Shown here: positions 8,724 through 17,816 of the stretch, in pieces
How positions within the stretch are numbered: position 1 is the first letter of the stretch
How the letters are laid out: each line of letters begins with the position of its first letter
NCBI GenBank assembly: GCA_017938985.1
Contig: JAGBAK010000121.1
Span: forward strand, 1-40,153
DNA: 40,153 bases
From: Clostridia bacterium
Lineage (GTDB): Bacteria > Bacillota > Clostridia > Oscillospirales > Acutalibacteraceae
Direction: 5' to 3'
Program-made: the position numbers and the translations under genes
Notes under the pieces: generated by a model
Seen by the model: the letters and a program-made list of their open reading frames with translations, nothing else
What the model was told of the DNA's origin: nothing
The model's database searches: none

Positions 8724-11405
8724 TTATACGACCGTCTGAACAATTGTCTGGATTATTCCGAACAGTTTTTTGAAGAAGTTTATGAGCCTGATAAAGAAAT
8801 TGGTTTTGACGTCAATTTGCTCGGTGTCGCTGATTTCTTCCGCATCTTTTCCGAGAATGACGGTTCCGTTTTCATCAAGAAGTTTCACCGTGGCGGCAGA
8901 ATCTTTTTCGGGTGAAAAATCAAAGCATTCACCCTCTGCGAGCGATTCACCGTCAACATACCAGACGATTTTTGAGCCTGTCGGCATATCGGTTGCACTT
9001 GCCCGAAGAGTGATAGTCTGACCGTAATTGATTTCTGTTTTCTTCGGATTGTTGACAATTGAAACAGTGATATTCAGGCTGTCAATTTTCTCAATCAACC
9101 TGTCACAATCGTCAATCAAGGCGGTTAAAGCATTGATTTGATTCTGTGAGAGGTTCCCGCCTTCGAGAAGGTCGGAAATCTTACCTTTGATTGATACCAA
9201 AGCATTTTTGTCCGAAGGAACAAGCTTACCGATATCATATTCTTCAACTGCAGAAACAAGCGACGTTACGGCATTTGACTTCTGCGTTATGATACCGAGC
9301 AGGTTGGCGGCGGTGTCGGATATCGCTTTTATTCGCTCGGTTTCGTCTGTATCTGCAGGCGAAAGCTCGCTTGCTGCTGCCGCAATTTCCAGAATTGCTT
9401 CTTTGTCATTTTCCGTTACGTTTTCTGCAATTTCACCAAGTTCTTTTTCAAGAGAATCGAGAGCGCCGTTTGTAACCGTTATAAAATCGCTCTCTTGCAT
9501 CGTTCCGTCGGAAAAAGTTACGGAACACAGGTATTCGCCGTTGCTGATAGCGTTGAGAGTGGCGTTCGCATCATTCAAGAGTGTACTCCTGACACCCCTT
9601 AACACCTTGACCGTGGCAGAGAAGTTTGCAGCGCTGCTTGGCGAAGAAACAAACAGGTTAAAAAGTCCGTTACAAGGAACGATATATGCAAAAATGCCGT
9701 CAGAAAAGCTTGTTTCAATTTCGTTGACAGTGACATATTGGTTCAGGTCATCGGAAAGGCTGACAAGAATAACGTCGTTTTTCTTAAGTGACAGCTCAAA
9801 ATCGAGCCTGCCGTTTTGAGATTGCCAGAGCTTTTGCGCAAAAACGCCTTTGTAGATGTGATAGGGAACAATTTCATTCTCTGAGCTGACCGAATCGGTA
9901 ACGTTGAGAAGCTTTTTTTCAACTTTATACCACTGATAACTTACTTCGTTATTATCGTTGGTTTCGACGAAATGTTCGTTTTCTGCAGGTTGGCGGGTTA
10001 TAGTGTAAGAGTTAACAAACGTATCGCTCAGCAGTTCGTTTCCGTCAACAAAAACAGAACAGCGGTACGTTTTGCCGTCAACGGGCAGAGTAAATTTGTT
10101 TTGTGTAAGCTCTGTGATTTCTTTTTCGTTTTTTAATTCAGATATATAAATATCAAGGGCAAACGTGGTAGGGTTCTTGAGATAAATATGGAACTTTTCA
10201 TTTGTTTCCGCAGTGTATGTGTAAGCTCCGTTTTTGAGTTGGAGACCGCCGACTCCGCCTTCAAAGTTTTCGGGAAGAACAATGCTTACGGTCTGACCTT
10301 TGCGGAGTAACACCTGACCCTCGAAAGTGCCTGACGCATTGCTGTTCCACTGACCGTTTTCATATGAACCTACCCAGAGGTTGCGGATTTCAAGTTCGTT
10401 TTCGCCTGTCGGATTGTCTGTTATTTTATATGTAGCTTCGGTTGTTTCAAACCATCTGAATGCTGTGCTTTTATTTGTGTTTATCTCAACAAACGGCTCT
10501 TTTGCATCCGGTTGATGAGTAATTGCAAGGTCAAATTTAAAAGACGGTGTTGTGAGTTTTGCGTTACCGTTGCCTGTTATTTCACAAAAATAATATTCAC
10601 CGTCTGCGTTGAGCGAAAGGGTATTGCTTGTCTGACCGCTTACGGGAGAGGCGTTGGTGAACGTTATTATTTCCACTTTTGCAGAAAAGCTTTCGTCGTT
10701 TTCGATGCAGAGATTAAAGCGGGCATCTTCATTTGCAAAATAGGTATAAACACCTGAACGAGAACTCAGAAAAGCTTCGCCGTATTCCTCAACCGTGCCG
10801 TCAAAACCTGCTGACGGCGTTACGGTGAGGAGCTGGTTTTCTTTAAGCTCAAATTCAATATCAACAGGCGTGTCGGCTGTACCCTGCCATAATCCTTCGG
10901 CATAACTGCCGTCATAGACGGTGGAGGCTGCAAGTGTATTTTCTCCCGCAATATCCGCAACGGTAACGGAACTGAAATTGCTTTTGTACCATTGAAAGAC
11001 GGCACCTGAATAATTGTTGAGAGTAACGTAAGGCTCTGAAGCGGACGGCTGATGAGTTATTGCATAGCTGTTTGTTATCACGTCGGAAAATTTCCGGATT
11101 CCGTCTGACCATATGATTTCGCATACATACTTTTTGCCGTCGGGAATGGCAGTGAGGTAACGGGATATCTGACCGTCAACAGGCGATATGTCTGTTTTTT
11201 CGGTGAATTCTTCGTCTTCATCCGGGTCGGCAATATACCATTGATAGGTTGCGTGATATGCGTTGCTGACCGTGATGAAAGGCTCGCTTGTTGTAGGCTG
11301 ATGAAGAATAAGATGCTCAATTCCTGCCGAAACGGGCACAGCGGATAACACAGCAATAACAAATGCAGAAAGAATTGCGAGAAGGCGCTTGAATTTTGAT
11401 AACAT
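8724..11405 (-). CDS. Secreted surface protein with four Ig-like repeats and an amphipathic C-terminal tail
   Basis: An 893-aa protein with a signal peptide (MLSKFKRLLAILSAFVIAVL, then SAVPVSA). Four repeats begin at about residues 32, 115, 297 and 463 with the pattern HQPxxxEPFVxxN...QWY (third copy RWF, fourth RQP...EHFVETN), resembling bacterial Ig-like modules. Residues about 660-800 are strongly helical and acidic, then a further Ig-like segment (TINYGQ-like, IVWYVDGESLAEGE), and the protein ends with a short amphipathic tail NFFIRLINFFKKLFGI plus QTIVQTVV. There is no LPXTG. It is the first gene of the minus-strand arm, with the flippase downstream, so it may be an EPS-associated matrix or wall protein. 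Exact function unknown. Confidence 0.72.
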   Translation of the reverse strand: MLSKFKRLLAILSAFVIAVLSAVPVSAGIEHLILHQPTTSEPFITVSNAYHATYQWYIADPDEDEEFTEKTDISPVDGQISRYLTAIPDGKKYVCEIIWSDGIRKFSDVITNSYAITHQPSASEPYVTLNNYSGAVFQWYKSNFSSVTVADIAGENTLAASTVYDGSYAEGLWQGTADTPVDIEFELKENQLLTVTPSAGFDGTVEEYGEAFLSSRSGVYTYFANEDARFNLCIENDESFSAKVEIITFTNASPVSGQTSNTLSLNADGEYYFCEITGNGNAKLTTPSFKFDLAITHQPDAKEPFVEINTNKSTAFRWFETTEATYKITDNPTGENELEIRNLWVGSYENGQWNSNASGTFEGQVLLRKGQTVSIVLPENFEGGVGGLQLKNGAYTYTAETNEKFHIYLKNPTTFALDIYISELKNEKEITELTQNKFTLPVDGKTYRCSVFVDGNELLSDTFVNSYTITRQPAENEHFVETNDNNEVSYQWYKVEKKLLNVTDSVSSENEIVPYHIYKGVFAQKLWQSQNGRLDFELSLKKNDVILVSLSDDLNQYVTVNEIETSFSDGIFAYIVPCNGLFNLFVSSPSSAANFSATVKVLRGVRSTLLNDANATLNAISNGEYLCSVTFSDGTMQESDFITVTNGALDSLEKELGEIAENVTENDKEAILEIAAAASELSPADTDETERIKAISDTAANLLGIITQKSNAVTSLVSAVEEYDIGKLVPSDKNALVSIKGKISDLLEGGNLSQNQINALTALIDDCDRLIEKIDSLNITVSIVNNPKKTEINYGQTITLRASATDMPTGSKIVWYVDGESLAEGECFDFSPEKDSAATVKLLDENGTVILGKDAEEISDTEQIDVKTNFFIRLINFFKKLFGIIQTIVQTVV

Positions 11406-11450
11406 TTCAAATCACATCCGTAAAAACGTTCTGAACTGTTTTTATTTTAC

Positions 11451-11456
11451 ATTATA
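11451..11456 (-). promoter_or_regulatory. Possible -10 element for the surface-protein gene
   Basis: TATAAT on the minus strand 45 bases before ATG 11405. No good -35 is found at 16-18 bases (TTGAAT is only 10 bases away), so the assignment is weak. Confidence 0.3.
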
Positions 11457-11533
11457 TGGAACCATAATTCAACATTAATTTGTTTTTTATTAATTACTTT
11501 GAAGCGGAACAAATGCAAATTAAGAGGTTTCTA

Positions 11534-11562
11534 TTGATTTTAATGTTTGATTTTGATATAAT
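11534..11562 (+). promoter_or_regulatory. Sigma-70-type promoter of the EPS plus-strand operon
   Basis: TTGATT (11534-11539), a 17-base spacer and perfect TATAAT (11557-11562), placing the start near 11569 and giving a leader of about 73 bases before ATG 11642. It lies in the 236-base divergent gap between the surface protein and the priming transferase; I see no terminator or riboswitch in the rest of that gap. Confidence 0.7.
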
Positions 11563-11641
11563 TATTTGTCAGAAAAGGTTGAGGTTTGTGTGTTGCAAAG
11601 CGCTTTTCAGTTTAAATATCTATCAGTAATCGGGTGGTAAT

Positions 11642-13042
11642 ATGGCAAATAAAAGTGTAAATACTTTTAACCATAAGAAGAAAAACGAAAAAGGAAGAAC
11701 AATCCTGTTCTTCTATAAATTGTTGTATGTGATAGCACAGGTTGCGTTTTTTGTTGTAACCTGGCTTTCAACGCAGTCGAGGTATTATATCACAGGAAAG
11801 ACAACGGTTTTTCTTGCTGCCGTTTTTGCCATAGCTTTTACGGGATTTCTGACAACCTATTCTGCATTTGAGGTTCATAAAGCAAAACCGTTGGATTTAT
11901 GTGTCAAACATTTTTTGAGTCTCGCATTGAGCGATATTATCATTTTTCTGGCAATCATCATAGCTCTGAGAAACTTACCCGATTTGTCTGACCTTGCACT
12001 TATGGTTCCCGTTCAGGTTATTCTGACGGTTATCTGGAATATAACGGCTGTCAGAATTCATTTTGCAGTTAATCCTGCGGCAGAAACGATTGTTGTTTAT
12101 TCTGACAGACTGGCATATGAGTCAATTGAAGCTATTAATAACGATACCAAGAATTTTCGCGTTATCAAAACAATCAATTTAAACGATTATGACGGAGACA
12201 TATCACAGGTTAAAGAAATCCTTCTTGAAGCGGAGGTTGTTGTTTTATGCGGTATTTTGCTTCAGGAGCGAAATGATATTTTCAAATATCTTATAGAACA
12301 CAATAAAAAAGTAATAGTCCGCCCGTCAATCGGCGACGTTCTTGTAAGTACCGCCGAAAGAGAATATCTTTTCAACGTTCCCGTTCTGACTTATAATTCG
12401 GGCGACAAGACATTTGCAACCCTTGCGCTTAAGAGAGCCATGGATATTGCGGTGTCTGCACTGATGCTTTTATTTGCATCTCCCGCAATGCTTCTTGTAG
12501 CTCTGGCAATAAAAATTGAAGACAGAGGTCCTGTTTTTTATAAGCAGCAAAGGCTTACAAAAAATGCAAAGGTGTTTAAAATCATAAAATTCCGCTCCAT
12601 GAGGGTCGATGCGGAAAAAGACGGTGTTGCACGCCTTGCAGCCGATAATGATGACAGAATAACAAAGGTCGGCAGATTTATCAGAGCCACACGTCTTGAT
12701 GAGCTGCCGCAGCTTATAAATATTCTTAAAGGTGAAATGTCACTGATCGGTCCCAGACCCGAAAGACCCGAAATCGCGCAGCAGTATGAAGAAATGCTGC
12801 CTGAATTTGCATTGCGTCTTAAGGTCAAGGCTGGGTTGACAGGATATGCACAGGTTTACGGCAAATATAACACCACGCCCTACGACAAGCTTCAGATGGA
12901 TCTGATGTACGTTGCGGATATGTCGTTCTTTACGGACATCAAGCTTATTATGCTTACCGTTCAGGTCATGTTCCAGAAAGACAGCACAGAGGGCGTTGAA
13001 AAGGGGAACACCACCGCTGTCAAAGAGACGTCGGTGAAATAA
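11642..13042 (+). CDS. Undecaprenyl-phosphate sugar phosphotransferase (EPS priming enzyme)
   Basis: A 466-aa polyprenyl glycosylphosphotransferase. Residues about 20-140 contain hydrophobic segments, followed by a soluble Rossmann-like region, one further membrane segment (ALMLLFASPAMLLVALAIKI) and the C-terminal sugar-transferase domain with RGPVFYKQQR, FKIIKFRSM, LDELPQLINILKGEMS and LIGPRPE. These are the signature blocks of the WbaP/EpsL group that load the first sugar-1-phosphate onto the lipid carrier. ATG 11642 follows a GGTGG. It is the first gene behind the promoter at 11534-11562 and is followed 28 bases later by an EpsF-like transferase. The sugar transferred is not decidable from sequence. 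Confidence 0.9.
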   Translation: MANKSVNTFNHKKKNEKGRTILFFYKLLYVIAQVAFFVVTWLSTQSRYYITGKTTVFLAAVFAIAFTGFLTTYSAFEVHKAKPLDLCVKHFLSLALSDIIIFLAIIIALRNLPDLSDLALMVPVQVILTVIWNITAVRIHFAVNPAAETIVVYSDRLAYESIEAINNDTKNFRVIKTINLNDYDGDISQVKEILLEAEVVVLCGILLQERNDIFKYLIEHNKKVIVRPSIGDVLVSTAEREYLFNVPVLTYNSGDKTFATLALKRAMDIAVSALMLLFASPAMLLVALAIKIEDRGPVFYKQQRLTKNAKVFKIIKFRSMRVDAEKDGVARLAADNDDRITKVGRFIRATRLDELPQLINILKGEMSLIGPRPERPEIAQQYEEMLPEFALRLKVKAGLTGYAQVYGKYNTTPYDKLQMDLMYVADMSFFTDIKLIMLTVQVMFQKDSTEGVEKGNTTAVKETSVK

Positions 13043-13070
13043 ACTGCACTGATAAAAGGGAAGTGAAGAA

Positions 13071-14207
13071 ATGAGCGAAAATCCGATAAGAGTTCTCCAG
13101 ATAATCGGCAGAATGGATCGGGGCGGAATAGAAACAATGATAATGAACATCTACCGCAACATTGACAGGGAGAAGGTTCAGTTTGATTTTCTTGCTCATT
13201 ACGGCAGAGAAGCCGCATTCAATGATGAAATTCGTGCGCTTGGCGGCAGAATATATGAAATGCCTGCGCTCAAAGACGAGACTAAAGGTTATTACTGGCG
13301 TTTGTTTGCATATATCAAGGCTTTGAAGAAGTTTTTTGATGAGCATAAAGAATATAAAATTATTCATTGCCATATGACAAACACAGCGGGAATATATATG
13401 CCTATTGCCAAAAAAAGAGGCATAACCTGCATAATTTCCCACAGTCACAACACAAAGGCAAAACACGGATTGATTGGCAGAGTGACCGATATCCTTCAGA
13501 AGCCTATATGCAAATATGCGACCGATATGTTTGCCTGCTCCGAAGCTGCAAAAAACTGGTTTTACCCTGAAGATGCAATAAAAAGCGGCAAGGTTAAGGT
13601 TATAGCAAACGCCGTTGATGCCGATAAGTTTCGCTTTAATGAAGAGAAACGCATAAAAATGAGAAAAGAACTTGACCTCGGAGACGGAATAACGGTTGTA
13701 TGCGTAAGCCGTTTCAGAAAAGAAAAGAATCAGATATTCCTTATGGAAGTTCTTAAGAAAATGAAAGAAAAACACAACGATGCCGTTTTTGTTTTTGCAG
13801 GCGACGGTCCCTGCGAGGATGAAGTCAAGGCGAAGGCGAAGGAATACGGTCTTGAGAAAAATACGCGTTTTCTTGGTATGAGGTCCGACGTGCCCGATAT
13901 TCTGCAGGCAGCAGATGCGTTCACCTTGACGTCGCTTTGGGAAGGCTTGCCCGTGGCAGGTATAGAAGCGCAGGCGAGCGGTCTGCACTGTGTAGTTTCA
14001 GACGGTGTTACGGAAGAGATGAACGCCATCGGTATGGTTGAGTATCTTTCGCTTGACGAGCCTGTTGAAAAATGGTGCGAAAAGCTTGAGGCTGCTGCGC
14101 TTAAGCCGAGAGAGGATACGTATGAACGGATTAAGTCTGCGGGCTATGATATTCATACCACAACTCCGTGGCTGCAGAATTTCTATTTAAGCAAACACAA
14201 TCAATGA
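13071..14207 (+). CDS. Glycosyltransferase, GT4 family (EpsF-like)
   Basis: A 378-aa GT-B enzyme that starts with RVLQIIGRMDRGGIETMIMN, the acceptor-domain opening typical of EpsF-like GT4 transferases, and has the donor-site block WEGLPVAGIEAQASGLHCVV. ATG 13071 is preceded by GGGAAGTGA. The 3' end overlaps, by 4 bases, an ATG (14204) of the next frame, although I place the next start at GTG 14228. It is the second gene of the EPS operon and should add the second or third sugar of the repeat unit. Confidence 0.87.
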   Translation: MSENPIRVLQIIGRMDRGGIETMIMNIYRNIDREKVQFDFLAHYGREAAFNDEIRALGGRIYEMPALKDETKGYYWRLFAYIKALKKFFDEHKEYKIIHCHMTNTAGIYMPIAKKRGITCIISHSHNTKAKHGLIGRVTDILQKPICKYATDMFACSEAAKNWFYPEDAIKSGKVKVIANAVDADKFRFNEEKRIKMRKELDLGDGITVVCVSRFRKEKNQIFLMEVLKKMKEKHNDAVFVFAGDGPCEDEVKAKAKEYGLEKNTRFLGMRSDVPDILQAADAFTLTSLWEGLPVAGIEAQASGLHCVVSDGVTEEMNAIGMVEYLSLDEPVEKWCEKLEAAALKPREDTYERIKSAGYDIHTTTPWLQNFYLSKHNQ

Positions 14208-14227
14208 AAATTCAAGGAGATACAGCT

Positions 14228-15391
14228 GTGAAAAAGCTTTTGTTTATTGCTTTCAATAATTTTTCAAATCTTCATTTCGGCCCCACGGCAAAGGTGTTTT
14301 CGCAGTGCCGCGCATTTGAAGCGCACGGGTTTGATGTTGAATTGCTTGGCCGAATAGGTTCGGACACTGCGATTATCAACGATGCCGAAAACTATAGGGT
14401 AACAGTACGGCACAAACCCGTAATCAATAACGTAAGAGCAAGAAATCTTATAGATAAACACGTTCAGATAAAAGACATAAAGCAACATATCAAAAACAAA
14501 AGCTATGATGCTTGTTATATAAGATATGATTTTTCCGACGGGGATTTTATTTCGTTGCTGAAGGTGTTGAGAAAACGTTGCAAAAAGATTGTGCTTGAGC
14601 TTCCGACGTATCCCTATGATGAAGAGAATAAATACGGCATCGGCTCAAAGGTCAGAATTGCCGTTGATAAGATTTACCGAAAACAGCTTCACAAGTATCT
14701 TGACGCAATAGTAACTTTTTACGGCGAGCATAAAGAAATTCTGGGTGTACCTGCAATTGTTATTCCGAACGGTTTTGATTTTTCAAGAATGGAGCTTGTT
14801 AAAGAAAAACTGCCCGATGATGTGACCCATATTGTTGCGGTTTCCGCCATGAGAGAGTGGCACGGCTACGAACGAATGATTGAGGGTATGCACAATTATT
14901 ATGCAGACAATTCAATTGAACACAAAAACTTTATTCTGCACCTTGTCGGCGAGGGCAGGGAATACGGCAAATATAAGGCTCTTATTGATGAATATAAGCT
15001 TCACGGTCACGTGTTGCTTGAGGGAGCGATGTTTGGCGAAAAGCTTGATGCTCTTTATGAAAAATGCGCAATCGGTGTTGATTCGCTTGCACGCCACAGA
15101 ACGGGCGTTGATGTTCTGAGTTCACTCAAAAGCCGTGAATACGGAGCGAAAGGCATACCGTTTATCAACTCGTGCAAGGTCGATATTATTGATGATGATT
15201 TTCCCTATATGCTCAGAGTGCCTGCCGACGAATCGCCTGTGGATATGACCGCAGTTGATGCATTTTGTGACAGGTGCAATCTTCAGGGTGATATGCGATT
15301 TGAAACGGCTGAGGCAATCCGCAGTTACGTTGAAGCTAAAAGCGGAATGAAACAGACGTTAACCAAAGTTGTTGATTTTATAAATCGGTGA
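14228..15391 (+). CDS. Glycosyltransferase (GT4-like)
   Basis: A 387-aa protein opening with KKLLFIAFNNFSNLHFGPTA and FDVELLGR, the start of a GT-B fold, with a mid-region boundary at VIPNGFDFSRMEL and a C-terminal region SREYGAKGIPFINSC in place of the usual E-x7-E. I chose GTG 14228 because AAGGAGA (14214-14220) is 7 bases upstream; ATG 14204 overlaps the previous stop and lacks a site. It is followed 9 bases later by the polymerase gene. Assigned to EPS repeat-unit assembly from its neighbours. Confidence 0.75.
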   Translation: MKKLLFIAFNNFSNLHFGPTAKVFSQCRAFEAHGFDVELLGRIGSDTAIINDAENYRVTVRHKPVINNVRARNLIDKHVQIKDIKQHIKNKSYDACYIRYDFSDGDFISLLKVLRKRCKKIVLELPTYPYDEENKYGIGSKVRIAVDKIYRKQLHKYLDAIVTFYGEHKEILGVPAIVIPNGFDFSRMELVKEKLPDDVTHIVAVSAMREWHGYERMIEGMHNYYADNSIEHKNFILHLVGEGREYGKYKALIDEYKLHGHVLLEGAMFGEKLDALYEKCAIGVDSLARHRTGVDVLSSLKSREYGAKGIPFINSCKVDIIDDDFPYMLRVPADESPVDMTAVDAFCDRCNLQGDMRFETAEAIRSYVEAKSGMKQTLTKVVDFINR

Positions 15392-15400
15392 TGATAAATT

Positions 15401-16513
15401 ATGGGTGCTTCTGCAGTATATTATGTGGCAATAGGTTTTGTTGCCTTGCTGTCGCATTTCCTGTGTAAAACAACCGAATATCGTGAATTGCGGGTGTTTT
15501 CGAGAACGCCCAGAAGTTTTTTTGCATCTTTTGTTATTTTGCTTCCGCTTACGTTTCTGATTCTTTTCAGGTGGAATGTGGGACACGACAGCCGCTACGG
15601 TCAGTCATACAGCACAGCGTATGCGGCTGCATCAGAGGGTCTTAACACTCACGGATTTGAAGAGGGTTTTTTCGGACTCTGTTCGGTGTTTTCAAAGCTG
15701 GGCGTACCGTTTTTCTGGTTTCTGTTTTTTCTGGGCTTGGTTTTTATGCTGTGCGTTTCCTATGGAATATACAAAGCCTCTGTTTCGCCCTTGTTGAGCG
15801 TAATCACTTTTTTGTTCCTGATGGTTTATTTTGATGCTTATTCAGCTTTGCGTCAGGGGATTGTTGAGGGCATAGCAATTGCTGTTTTTGCAAATGTTTT
15901 TACAAGTCCGAGAACAAGAAAGAGAGACGTACTTTGTATTGCCGCTTTTCTTTTTGCTTTGTTGTTCCACTCCATTGCGCTTATATATCTGGTTGTTTAT
16001 ATTGCTTGCTGTGTTCATATTGAACGCAAAACGCTTATAACCCTATGCATTACTTTTATTTTGCTTTATCCCGTCACACAGATTATTCTCAGAACGGTGA
16101 TGAACGTTTTTACAGACAGCAGATATACATTTGCGGGATTTGCCTCGTCATATGCAATTTTCACACTTGCGATTTTGGTGATGTGTATAAACAACTATGA
16201 TACGATTTGCGCAATGTCGCCCAATGGCTCGGCGATTATCAATTATGCCTTGATAGCTTTTGTTTTTATGTTCAATTCAGGCGCTTTGATGCTGCCGTTC
16301 AGAGTTTTTGATGCGCTGAAGATAGGCTATGTTTTTATTGTTCCTTACGTTATCCGTTCTACTAAAAAGAAAGAGGAACGCGTTTTGTTCTATCTTATGA
16401 TTTTTGCCTTGATGGGCATATGGTTCTTCAATGCTTTTTACATTGATCGGAGTGCTTTTATTGATTACAGGTTTGTGTTCCCTGAGTGGGGAACGGCTAC
16501 AAAGCTGCCTTAA
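15401..16513 (+). CDS. EPS polymerase (EpsG/Wzy-like membrane protein)
   Basis: A 370-aa hydrophobic protein with about nine to ten membrane segments. Two blocks fit the EpsG family: RWNVGHDSRYGQSYSTAY in an early extracytoplasmic loop and SALRQGIVEGIAIAVF at the start of a helix, the arginine being a typical conserved residue. Wzy-type enzymes join lipid-linked repeat units outside the membrane. A GGTGA overlaps the upstream stop, 9 bases before ATG 15401. Position between glycosyltransferases and in the same operon as a priming enzyme supports the call. Confidence 0.8.
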   Translation: MGASAVYYVAIGFVALLSHFLCKTTEYRELRVFSRTPRSFFASFVILLPLTFLILFRWNVGHDSRYGQSYSTAYAAASEGLNTHGFEEGFFGLCSVFSKLGVPFFWFLFFLGLVFMLCVSYGIYKASVSPLLSVITFLFLMVYFDAYSALRQGIVEGIAIAVFANVFTSPRTRKRDVLCIAAFLFALLFHSIALIYLVVYIACCVHIERKTLITLCITFILLYPVTQIILRTVMNVFTDSRYTFAGFASSYAIFTLAILVMCINNYDTICAMSPNGSAIINYALIAFVFMFNSGALMLPFRVFDALKIGYVFIVPYVIRSTKKKEERVLFYLMIFALMGIWFFNAFYIDRSAFIDYRFVFPEWGTATKLP

Positions 16514-16538
16514 TTACGTGTGAAAATGGTGTTTGCTG

Positions 16539-17792
16539 ATGAAACGTACGTTGATTTTATTTACGTTGGGTTTTCCGTTCGGTAACTTTGAACCCTTTAT
16601 TGAAAACGAATATCACATCTATAAAAACTATTTTGATAAGGTGTTGATTGTTGCCGCATCAAAAAAAGGTGAGAAACCGACACGGCAGATAGAGGACGAC
16701 GTTATTGAGGTAGTCGGCGATTACACTTTGAGTAAGCGTGCGGCAGATATCCTTCAGGCGTTGCCGCTTGCGCTTACAGACAAAATTGTATATAAAGAGT
16801 TGCTTTGGTTAATAAAAAATAAAAAGCTCACGCTCGACAGCTTATACAGATTATTTGTTGTTTCAATGTGCGGCAACCACAGAGCAATGATTGCCCGCAA
16901 ATGGCTCAAGAAGCATCCGGAATGCAGTGTCGAATTGGTTTACAGCTATTGGCTGAGCATTCCTGCATATGCGGCAGTTCGCTTTTCTCAAAAACTCGGA
17001 ATAAACAAAACCGTATCAAGAGCTCACGGATTTGATGTTTACCACGAACGCAACACAGGCAACTATATTCCGTTTCAAGGGCAGATATGTGATGCACTCA
17101 CAAACATTGCAACGATATCCGAAAACGGCAGGCGATATCTTGAAGAAAGGTATTCAGTAAAGGATAAAATATCCGTTTTCAGGCTTGGAGCTATCGATAA
17201 AGGAAAGCTAAATCCCATTGCTGATACTAAGGTGTTACGTCTTGTTTCTTGTGCCAGGGTTGTTGACGTTAAACGTCTTGACAGGATTGTTGACGCTCTT
17301 GCTCTTGTAAAAGATATTGATGTCAGTTGGACTCACATTGGCGGCGGCGAAGATTTTGAAAAGTTGAAAGAATACGCCCGAAAGCTTGATGTGAACAGCA
17401 ATATAAAAGTCAGATTTACCGGCACTGTACCTAACACAGAGATTTATGAGGAATACGCAAATAATCCGTATCACTTTTTTGTTAACGTAAGCAAGAGTGA
17501 GGGACTGCCGGTTTCGATTATGGAAGCTATGAGCTTTGGCATACCTGCAATTGCAACTGATGTTGGAGGGACGTCGGAGATAGTTGACCATGGTGTAAAC
17601 GGTTATTTGGTAAAGCCTGACTTTACTGATGAAGAACTTGCAGACCGCTTCAGACGTATTTCAAGTCTTTCACAAAAAGAATATAATGAGATGCGAAAGA
17701 GTGCACGCAAAAAGTTTGAAGATGAATTTAACGCAATTTCAAATAACAACAGATTTCTTGAAACATATGTAAAACCAAATAAAAAGCCATAA
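16539..17792 (+). CDS. Glycosyltransferase, GT4 family
   Basis: A 417-aa GT-B enzyme. The donor site reads SEGLPVSIMEAMSFGIPAIA followed by TDVGGTSEIV, a textbook GT4 E-x7-E region, and VSRAHGFDVYHER marks the acceptor domain. ATG 16539 is preferred; TTG 16533 is in frame, and no strong ribosome binding site exists for either. It is the last gene of the plus-strand EPS operon. Its final codons (N-K-K-P-stop) lie inside the terminator stem at 17781-17816. Confidence 0.87.
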   Translation: MKRTLILFTLGFPFGNFEPFIENEYHIYKNYFDKVLIVAASKKGEKPTRQIEDDVIEVVGDYTLSKRAADILQALPLALTDKIVYKELLWLIKNKKLTLDSLYRLFVVSMCGNHRAMIARKWLKKHPECSVELVYSYWLSIPAYAAVRFSQKLGINKTVSRAHGFDVYHERNTGNYIPFQGQICDALTNIATISENGRRYLEERYSVKDKISVFRLGAIDKGKLNPIADTKVLRLVSCARVVDVKRLDRIVDALALVKDIDVSWTHIGGGEDFEKLKEYARKLDVNSNIKVRFTGTVPNTEIYEEYANNPYHFFVNVSKSEGLPVSIMEAMSFGIPAIATDVGGTSEIVDHGVNGYLVKPDFTDEELADRFRRISSLSQKEYNEMRKSARKKFEDEFNAISNNNRFLETYVKPNKKP

Positions 17793-17816
17793 CCAGAATA
17801 AAGGTTATGGCTTTTT
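17781..17816. terminator. Bidirectional intrinsic terminator overlapping two stop codons
   Basis: A perfect 14-bp stem (AAAAAGCCATAACC with GGTTATGGCTTTTT) and an 8-base loop. The stops of the plus-strand glycosyltransferase (17790-17792) and the convergent minus-strand gene (17805-17807) are both inside it. Confidence 0.85.

Noticed and set aside
9187-9819. 210-codon plus-strand frame
   Set aside because: Serine-rich antisense reading of the surface protein; no start site and no family resemblance.
13020-13988. 322-codon open frame on the minus strand
   Set aside because: It lies antisense to the EpsF-like glycosyltransferase, has no ribosome binding site, and its translation is Cys/His/Phe-rich without recognisable motifs; a shadow of the real gene.
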